From assembly GCF_003014735.1 (NCBI RefSeq), contig NZ_PYAX01000017.1, forward strand, positions 87,789 to 151,788: a stretch of DNA of 64,000 nucleotides, in the 5' to 3' direction. Each line of letters begins with the position of its first letter. Position 1 is the first letter of the stretch. The DNA is from Saccharothrix carnea. Lineage in GTDB: Bacteria; Actinomycetota; Actinomycetes; Mycobacteriales; Pseudonocardiaceae. Under the pieces are notes generated by a model, which ran no database searches, had not been told where the DNA came from, and worked only from the letters and a program-made list of their open reading frames with translations. Position numbers and translations under genes: made by a program. Positions 58,400-64,000 of this stretch are shown piece after piece.

Positions 58400-59164
58400 T
58401 CACGACACGGTGGCCCGGACGGCGGCGGCGACTTCTCCGCGCAGTGCCGCGTACTGCGGTGAGCCACGCAGCTCGTCGGCCGGCACCGCGTGGCGGGGTA
58501 GGTCGATGGGCAGGTCGAGCGCGATGCGGCCCGGCCGATCGGTGAGCACGATGATGCGGGTGCCGAGGAAGACCGCCTCGTCGACGCTGTGGGTCACGAA
58601 CACGACCGCCCGATCGCCTTCGGCCAGCGAACGCACGTCTTCCTGGAGCCGTTCCCTGGTGAGCGCGTCGAGGGCGGCGAACGGCTCGTCCATGAGCAGC
58701 AACCTCGGCTGCGCGGCGAGGGCGCGGGCGATGGCGACGCGTTGCTGCTGCCCACCGGAGATCTCCCAGATCCGGCGTGTCCCGAGATCGCCGAGCCCGA
58801 CCGACGACAGCAGTTCCGCCGTCCGAGCCGGCCGGTTCGGCTTCGGCACGTCCGCCCACCGCAGTGCGGCGCCGATGTTGCCGGCGACCGTGCGCCACGG
58901 GAAGAGCCTGGGCTGCTGGAACACCACCCCGACGTCACGGCCCGGAACCGGTGGGTGGCCGAGCAACGTGATGTCCCCCGTGGACGGTCGCTCGAACCCC
59001 GCCAGGACCCGCAGCAGCGTGCTCTTGCCCGATCCGGAGGGACCGACCACGACCACGAACTCCCCCGCCGCCACCCGCAGGTCCAGCGGACCGAGCGCGG
59101 GCACGGGTCCCGCCTTGGTCCGGTAGGCGTGCTCGACCGCGCGCAGGTCGACGAGCTCAGGCAC
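58400..59164 (-). CDS. ABC transporter ATPase, sulfonate/taurine type
   Basis: 254 aa. Walker A GPSGSGKST near residue 42, VVFQQPRLFPWRTVAGNI, signature ISGGQQQRVAIA, Walker B LLLMDEPFAALD, H-loop THSVDEA. GTG start overlaps the SBP stop by 8 bp. Third gene of the operon permease - SBP - ATPase. Convergent with the iclR gene. Confidence 0.92.
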   Translation of the reverse strand: MPELVDLRAVEHAYRTKAGPVPALGPLDLRVAAGEFVVVVGPSGSGKSTLLRVLAGFERPSTGDITLLGHPPVPGRDVGVVFQQPRLFPWRTVAGNIGAALRWADVPKPNRPARTAELLSSVGLGDLGTRRIWEISGGQQQRVAIARALAAQPRLLLMDEPFAALDALTRERLQEDVRSLAEGDRAVVFVTHSVDEAVFLGTRIIVLTDRPGRIALDLPIDLPRHAVPADELRGSPQYAALRGEVAAAVRATVS

Positions 59165-60182
59165 CGCCGGCTCCCGGCACCCGCAGCGCGGCGCGGATCG
59201 TCGCCAGGTCCGGCACCTGGTCGACCTTCTTCTGCTGCCGCAGGAACTGCGCCGTGTCGTGCAGGCGCTCCGCCAGCTCGCCGGGCTGGTCCGGCGTGCC
59301 GAAGTAGTCCGGGCCGCGCTGTTCGGCGTGGTCGAGGTAGATGTTCTGCTTGAGCTGCGACAGCGCGTCGTCGGTGCTGATGCCGATCTGACGGCTCACC
59401 GCGGCGGCGACCGTGCCGGGGTCGGTCCCGATCAGCTTGAGCGCGTCGTCCGTCGCGGCGAGCCACGCCTCGATCACGTCGGGGTTGGCGGCGGCGAAGT
59501 CCCTGCCGGCGACCGTGAACGTGAGCGTCGGTTTGCCCTCGGCGGCGAGCTTCGCGCTGTCGGTGAGCGTCACGCCGTCCTGCTGCAGCACACTCAGCAC
59601 CGGTGTCCAGACGTAGGCGGCGTCGATGTCCCCTCGCTGCCAGGCGGCCTGGATGTTCTGCGGTTCGAGGTCGACGAGCGTGACCTGGCCGGCGTCCACC
59701 CCGGCCAGCTCCAGCGCGGCGAGCAGGCTGTAGTGGGCGGTGGAGCTGAACGGCGCGGCGACCTTGCGGCCGACCAGCTCGGTGATCTTCGTGATCCCGG
59801 TGGCCTTGCGCACGACCAGGGCCTCACTGTCACCGATGACGTTCAGCAGCTCGATCACCTGGTACGGGATGGACAGCGGCGGGCACAGACCGGCGGCGGT
59901 GGGGCTGCTGCCGATCACCGCGAGGTCGATCGAGCCGCCGAGGAACGCGGTGTTGATGCTCGCACCGGAGTCGAACGCGGTCCACTTGACCGTGTGGTCG
60001 GGCAGTGCCTTCTCCAGGGTCTGCCGGTCCTTCACCAGCAGCGTGCTGTCGGCGAAGTTCTGGTAGGCGATCCGCACGGTCTTCCCGCCGCCGCTGCCGG
60101 AGGACGAGCCGCCGACACCGCACGCGGCGAGCACCGGTACCGCGGCGAACAAGGACAGCGCGTATCGGCGCGAAATGGACAT
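59157..60182 (-). CDS. Aliphatic sulfonate/taurine-type substrate-binding lipoprotein
   Basis: 341 aa. Signal peptide with lipobox LAAC at residues 18-21. SsuA/TauA-type features: RIAYQNFADSTLLVKDRQTLE, AFLGGSIDLAVIGSSPTAAG, GRKVAAPFSSTAHYSLL and QAAWQRGDIDAAYVWTPVL. AGAGGAG precedes ATG at 60182. Captures a sulfonate-like ligand for the neighbouring permease and ATPase; the exact ligand is unknown. Confidence 0.92.
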   Translation of the reverse strand: MSISRRYALSLFAAVPVLAACGVGGSSSGSGGGKTVRIAYQNFADSTLLVKDRQTLEKALPDHTVKWTAFDSGASINTAFLGGSIDLAVIGSSPTAAGLCPPLSIPYQVIELLNVIGDSEALVVRKATGITKITELVGRKVAAPFSSTAHYSLLAALELAGVDAGQVTLVDLEPQNIQAAWQRGDIDAAYVWTPVLSVLQQDGVTLTDSAKLAAEGKPTLTFTVAGRDFAAANPDVIEAWLAATDDALKLIGTDPGTVAAAVSRQIGISTDDALSQLKQNIYLDHAEQRGPDYFGTPDQPGELAERLHDTAQFLRQQKKVDQVPDLATIRAALRVPGAGGA

Positions 60183-60199
60183 CGGGGTACTCCTCTGGG

Positions 60200-60982
60200 T
60201 CAGACCCGGCCACGCCACGGTGACAGGGCACGTTGCGCGGCCACGATCACCGAGTCGATCACCAGCCCGGTGATGCCGATGACGAACAGACCGAGGATCA
60301 CCACGGCCGTCTGGTTGTAGCGCTGGGCGTTGAGCACCATCCCGCCGATCCCGTCCGCTCCGTTGACGGTCTCGGCCGCAACCACCGAGCTGTACGCGAT
60401 GCCGACAGCCAGCCGGACACCGGTGATGATCTCCGGCGCCGACGCCGGCAGGATCACCGCGCGGATCACCTCGAACCTGCCGGCCCCCAAAGCCTGCGCG
60501 GCCTCGACGTACTGCCGGTTCACGCCGCCGACCGCAGCCGCGGTGGCCACCGCGACCGGCGGGAACGCGGCGACCATCAGCAGGTAGACCTTGGGTTCCT
60601 CGTCGATGCCGAACCAGATCACGAGCAGGCTCAGGTAGGCCAGCGGCGGCAGTGCGCGCAGGAACGTCACGGCGGGCTCGGTGATCGCCCGGACGACCGG
60701 GAGCAGCCCCATCGCCAGGCCGAGCACGACACCGATCAGGATCCCGTACGCGCAGCCGTAGCCGACGCGGCGCAGGCTCACCCCCAACCGCTCGACCAGC
60801 GTCGAGCCGGCGTAGCCGGCCTGCCCGTTGGCGGCGTCCGAGGTGGACAGGAGCTGGTGCCACACCTGGCCGGGTCCCGGCAGGATCGCGGGCGGCCAGA
60901 TCGTCGCCAGCGCCACCAGCCACCACGCCGCCAGCAGCACGGCGACCGCGATCACCCGTACCAGCAGCGCCCTCTTGACCAT
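60200..60982 (-). CDS. ABC transporter permease, SsuC/TauC type
   Basis: 260 aa with six membrane segments, EAA loop QALGAGRFEVIRAVILPASAPEI near residue 170 and ITGVRLAVGIAYSSVVAAETV. ATG at 60982 gives M-V-K-R-A-L-L-V; the longer frame crosses the operator and promoter. First gene of the second sulfonate-type operon. Confidence 0.92.
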   Translation of the reverse strand: MVKRALLVRVIAVAVLLAAWWLVALATIWPPAILPGPGQVWHQLLSTSDAANGQAGYAGSTLVERLGVSLRRVGYGCAYGILIGVVLGLAMGLLPVVRAITEPAVTFLRALPPLAYLSLLVIWFGIDEEPKVYLLMVAAFPPVAVATAAAVGGVNRQYVEAAQALGAGRFEVIRAVILPASAPEIITGVRLAVGIAYSSVVAAETVNGADGIGGMVLNAQRYNQTAVVILGLFVIGITGLVIDSVIVAAQRALSPWRGRV

Positions 60983-61012
60983 GACGGACAACGTACTGAT
61001 CCACGCACAGTC

Positions 61013-61031
61013 TGTGGGAAAGGTTCCCGCA
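61013..61031. promoter_or_regulatory. TGTGG-N9-CCGCA operator-like palindrome upstream of the sulfonate operon
   Basis: TGTGGGAAAGGTTCCCGCA, 30 bp before the permease ATG, nested inside a wider ATCCAC...GTGGAT repeat. Matches the site at 56465-56483. Confidence 0.5.
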
Positions 61032-61112
61032 TTGTGGATGCGAGCGGATACCCCTTGCGCCTCGGCGGCCACGTAGGGCAGGGGACCGAGGTCGTAGCGG
61101 TACCCCCGCCCC

Positions 61113-61799
61113 TTACCGCGGGTGCAGGACGGCGTGGAAACGATAGGGGTATTGGTTGCTGCCCCGGAACGAGGCCGTGAAGCCGTGGCGGTCCGCGAGT
61201 CGGTGCACGTCGGAGAAGTCGTACCAGTGACCGACGCGGGGTGTCAGGAGTTCGCGGGCGAGTTCGACGACGGTCATGGGCAGGGAGCGGCGGTGGTGAC
61301 CGGTCAGGTCGCCGCCGAGCACGTCGCCCCGCGCTTAGGCCAGGCGCATCCGTGACCACGGGAATCCGGCCAGGACGACCCGTCCCCGGTGGGTGACCAT
61401 GGCGCGGGCGTTGGCCAGGTGTCGGGAGAGTTGGCCGCGGTCCCAGTACTGGACCACGTAGCCCAGGAAGACGAGGTCGAACCGCTCCGAGGTCCGGAAG
61501 GTGGCGCCGTCCTCGGTGACCAGGTCGGTGCCGGGCAGGCGGTCGCGGAACTCGGCGAGCATGGTCGGTGAGAAGTCGACGCCCAGGTACCTGGTCGCCC
61601 GGTCGAAGCCGAGGTGGGTGAACAGGGCACCGTTGCCACAGCCGATCTCCAGCACCCGCGTGGGCTCGGTGAACAGCAGGCGGAGTTCGCCCGCCAGTTC
61701 GCGAGGGCCGTCTTCGTCCTCCGCGGCGTGCAGTGGCGTGGTCTGGTTCGCCCAGAAGGTCTTCCAGCGGTGGCGACCGGACGCCGGCAGGTTCGACAT
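61113..61799 (-). pseudogene. SAM-dependent methyltransferase interrupted by an in-frame TAA
   Basis: From ATG 61799 the frame encodes a class I methyltransferase (RVLEIGCGNGALFTHLG SAM motif near residue 50, YLGVDFSPTMLAEF, FDLVFLGYVVQYW) and stops after 154 codons at TAA (61335-61337). The same frame continues past the stop for 73 coding-like codons (ARGDVLGGDLTGHH...YPYRFHAVLHPR) to the next TAA at 61113, completing a normal ~228-aa protein. TAC or TAT (Tyr) to TAA is the simplest explanation. TAA is rare in this genome. Confidence 0.75.
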
Positions 61800-61812
61800 G
61801 GGTGCTCCAGTC

Positions 61813-62283
61813 CTACTCGGATGGTGTGGCGCGCGTACGGGCCTGCGAGACCGCGAACGACCCGAGGACCGCCACCAGGACGACGGCCGCCAGGAATGCG
61901 CCGCGGAATCCGTCCGGGTCACCGGCGCCGTCCGAGATCGAGGTGAGGACGGTGGCGTAGACGGCGACGCCGATCGCGCCGCCGATGAGGTGGTTCGCGG
62001 TCTCGAAGATGCCGGACGCCAAGCCCTTGTCGCCTTCTGCCACGTCAGCGACCGCCAGGTGGGTGGTGACGATGAAGACCGTGGTCAGGGACACGCCCAG
62101 CACGGCCAGTGGCAGCAGCAGGTCGAGCACGTAGTGGGCGGGTACCGGTGTCCGGGCCAGCCACAGCAGGGAGGCCGCGGTGGCCGGGAAGCAGACCGCG
62201 AGGGTCGCGCGGGGTGAGCGGCGGGCCAGTGGTGCGCCCACGAGGGCGACGGCGAACGCCGCCACGTCCACCGGCAGGATCGC
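61813..62283 (-). pseudogene. MFS transporter, C-terminal part only
   Basis: About 155 codons of a DHA2-type drug transporter: AFAVALVGAPLARRSPRATL, DLLLPLAVLGVSLTTVFIV, ASGIFETANHLIGGAIGVAV and the last membrane segment FLAAVVLVAVLGSFAVSQ. The first ~10 membrane segments are missing; at about 62285 the sequence changes abruptly into the opposite-strand adenylation gene. Confidence 0.75.
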
Positions 62284-63624
62284 ACGAGGGTGGGCCGCAT
62301 CGGGCTGTGGGCGACGCGGACGCCCGGGACGTACGTCGGCTACCTCGCCGCCCAGCTGGCCGGGGTGACCGTCGTTCCGCTCAACCCCCGCTTCCCCGCT
62401 CGGCGCAACGATGTGATCGCCCAGCACAGCGGACTGCGCACCGTGCTGCGCGACGGACGACCGGTGGCCCTGGACGCGGAGGGCGCGGCGGCCGCGTCCG
62501 ATCCGGCCGTCGCCTACGTCCTGTTCACCTCCGGCTCGACCGGGACGCCGAAGGGCGTGCCGATCAAGCACTCGAACGTGATCCCGTACGTGGCGCACAA
62601 CGTCGAGCGGTACGGCGTCGGCCCGGGCGACCGGCTGACGCAGACCTTCGACCTGACCTTCGACCCGTCCGTGTTCGACCTGTTCGTGGCCTGGGGCGCG
62701 GGTGCCACCCTGGTCGTGCCGGAGCCCGAGGAAGTCCGCTCCCCGGTCGACTTCGTCAACTCCCGGGGCATCACGCACTGGTTCTCCGTTCCCTCGGTCG
62801 TCTCGCTCGCAGGACGACTGCGCAGCCTGTCCGCCGGTGCCATGCCCGGATTGCGCTGGAGCCTGTTCGCGGGCGAGCAGTTGACCGTCGAGCAAGCCGG
62901 CGCGTGGCGCGAAGCGGCGCCGTTCAGCCACATCGAGAACCTGTACGGGCCCACGGAGTTGACCATCACCTGCACGGCCTACCGCGTCCCGGCCGACCGT
63001 GCTGACTGGCCGCGGACCCCGAACGGCACGGTGCCGATCGGCCGCCGCTACCCGCACCTGGAACACGTGGTGCTCGGACCGGACGGCCTGCCCGCCGAGG
63101 CGGGTGAACTGTGCGTGCGGGGCCCTCAGCGCTTCGACGGATACCTGGACACCGACCACAACCGCGACCGCTTCGTGTCCTTCACCCCGGCGAATCCCGA
63201 CCAGCCCGCCCGTACCTGTGACGTCACCACCACCCTGACGCCGGCCCACTGGTACCGCACCGGCGACCGCGTGCGCGACCTGGGCGACGGTGAACTGGTC
63301 CACATGGGACGGCTGGACTCCCAGGTGCAGGTGCACGGTTACCGGGTCGAACTCGGCGAGGTCGAGGCGGCACTGCGCACGCACCCCAACGTGCAGGACG
63401 CCGTCGTCACAGTCGAAGACGCAGACCTGACAGCCGTCTACACCGGAACCGCGACCCAGTCGGTAGAACTGTCGGACTGGCTGAACAACGCGCTCCCCGC
63501 CTACATGATCCCCCGTCGATACACCCACCTGACACGTCTCCCCCTCAACGACAACGGAAAAGTGGACCGTCGAGCACTGGCCTCACCGACGGGACGCGCA
63601 GCCCGTGGCACCGCCCTTCCTTGA
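62284..63624 (+). pseudogene. Stand-alone NRPS-type adenylation domain, 5' truncated
   Basis: About 445 codons. Adenylation core motifs: LFTSGSTGTPKGV (A3), FDLTFDPSVFDL (A4), NLYGPTELT (A5), GELCVRGP (A6), YRTGDRV (A7), GRLDSQVQVHGYRVELGEVE (A8) and NDNGKVDRRAL (A10 Lys). The protein begins in the middle of the first subdomain (RIGLWATRTPGTYVGYLA) without the usual ~50-70 N-terminal residues, and a GTG at 62290 is the only nearby start. No carrier domain follows. It would activate an amino or carboxylic acid as adenylate if intact. Confidence 0.75.
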
Positions 63625-63842
63625 ATTCCTGCGGCACTCCGCGCGGTTCGAAGCGAGTAGCTCCACCGCCGGGTGCACCAAGTCCGGGTGGTCGGTCAGG
63701 CAGCGGCCGGCCTCCAGCGTCGGGAACGTCCGCAACGCCGCCGGCGCAGTCGCCACCAAGCGCTCCGCCAGCTCCGGCCGCCGCAACGTCAGGTGCCACA
63801 ACGGCTTCAGCAGCGCGGCAAGCCCGACGCTCTCCACCGCAT
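63583..63842 (-). CDS. Uncharacterised short ORF
   Basis: About 84 codons (VESVGLAALLKPLWHLTLRR... PTLEAGRCLTDHPDLVHPAVELL...), GTG start, overlapping the end of the adenylation gene by 42 bp. The first 60 codons look coding, the last ~20 do not. It may be a remnant; no family recognised. Confidence 0.25.
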
Positions 63843-63912
63843 CGAACAGCTGCTGTTCGCGTGAGCAAATAGCTCCGTGTCGTTTCGGCCGGATCGCGCT
63901 TAGCCTCGGGCG

Positions 63913-64000
63913 GTGGCGAACGAACTGACGATTCCGGCCCTGCCCTGTCCTTCCATCGACGAGATCGCGTCGTTCTACGAGATGCTCGGCTTCGAGGTGA
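63913..64000 (+). CDS. VOC (glyoxalase/bleomycin-resistance) family protein, N-terminal fragment
   Basis: GTG at 63913 begins M-A-N-E-L-T-I-P-A-L-P-C, then IDEIASFYEMLGFEV, the first beta-alpha-beta of a VOC fold (D-x-x-x-S-x-x-F-Y-x-x-L-G-F). The gene leaves the window at the right edge, so metal ligands and function cannot be judged. Confidence 0.75.
   Translation, partial: MANELTIPALPCPSIDEIASFYEMLGFEV

Noticed and set aside
61813..63528. 571-codon minus-strand frame suggesting a full-length protein
   Set aside because: Only its last ~155 codons are MFS-like; the rest is the antisense of the adenylation domain.
1..64000. CRISPR array
   Set aside because: No set of regularly spaced direct repeats with unique spacers; the tandem arrays found have no spacers.

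Overview
The window is very high-GC actinobacterial DNA. It has GTG/TTG starts, GTGA and TGATG gene overlaps, an AfsR-type BTAD/NB-ARC/TPR regulator, an F420-type PPOX protein, HEAT and pentapeptide proteins, and a secreted CBM-GH5 cellulase. The style suggests a Pseudonocardiales actinomycete (Saccharothrix, Lentzea or Actinosynnema-like). That placement is an inference; there is no rRNA to confirm it.

Layout. 0-7 kb: SDR fragment, AraC regulator divergent from an alpha/beta hydrolase, a STAND NTPase with TPRs, and htpG. 7-10 kb: a multi-domain RNA-repair gene (MJ1316 + EEP nuclease + 2H phosphoesterase + nucleotidyltransferase). It is split into three frames by a 16-bp x9 tandem repeat and an 8-bp x3 repeat. 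10-11.5 kb: nitroreductase, PPOX protein and tRNA locus 1. 11.5-18 kb: a Zur-box peptide/metal ABC operon, pentapeptide protein, serine hydrolase, LOG protein and SDR. 18-31 kb: secreted proteins, AfsR-like regulator, cellulase, HEAT protein and vanadium haloperoxidase. 31-39 kb: a lipase, CrtC-like protein, SCP2-polyprenyl synthase, lectin protein and a small unknown protein. 39.5-43.8 kb: membrane pentapeptide protein, tRNA locus 2 with 11 tRNAs, ABC remnants and a MazF-like toxin. 44-49.4 kb: a Dpp/Opp ABC operon. 49.5-61 kb: sulfur-type genes, namely a flavoprotein-HEAT fusion with ferredoxin and SsuABC-like transporter, GntR, a cysW-cysA deletion fusion, IclR, and a second sulfonate-type ABC operon. 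61-64 kb: decayed methyltransferase, MFS and adenylation genes, then a VOC protein fragment.

Main discovery candidate. Two tRNA loci (11.14-11.50 kb and 40.71-42.23 kb, both minus strand) share one architecture. Each has a promoter of the form TTGCG(C/G)-N18-CA(N)2CT, a short leader ORF ending in the same CADSPP-stop, a nearly identical GC hairpin, and then tRNA genes. The locus 1 leader carries eight consecutive Leu codons (CTC and CTG only), and its two tRNAs have anticodons GAG and CAG, which read exactly those codons. The locus 2 leader (46 aa) uses 18 of the 20 amino acids, including every amino acid assigned to the 11 tRNAs behind it (Trp, Gly, Glu x2, Arg, Asp, Pro, Val, His, Met, Cys). 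The simplest reading is ribosome-mediated attenuation that senses depletion of charged tRNA and releases reserve tRNAs. A MazF-like RNase gene lies beside locus 2 and the RNA-repair gene lies close to locus 1, so a role in surviving tRNA damage is plausible but unproven.

The window also shows much gene decay: in-frame deletion fusion, nonsense mutation, head-to-head deletion and 3' remnants.
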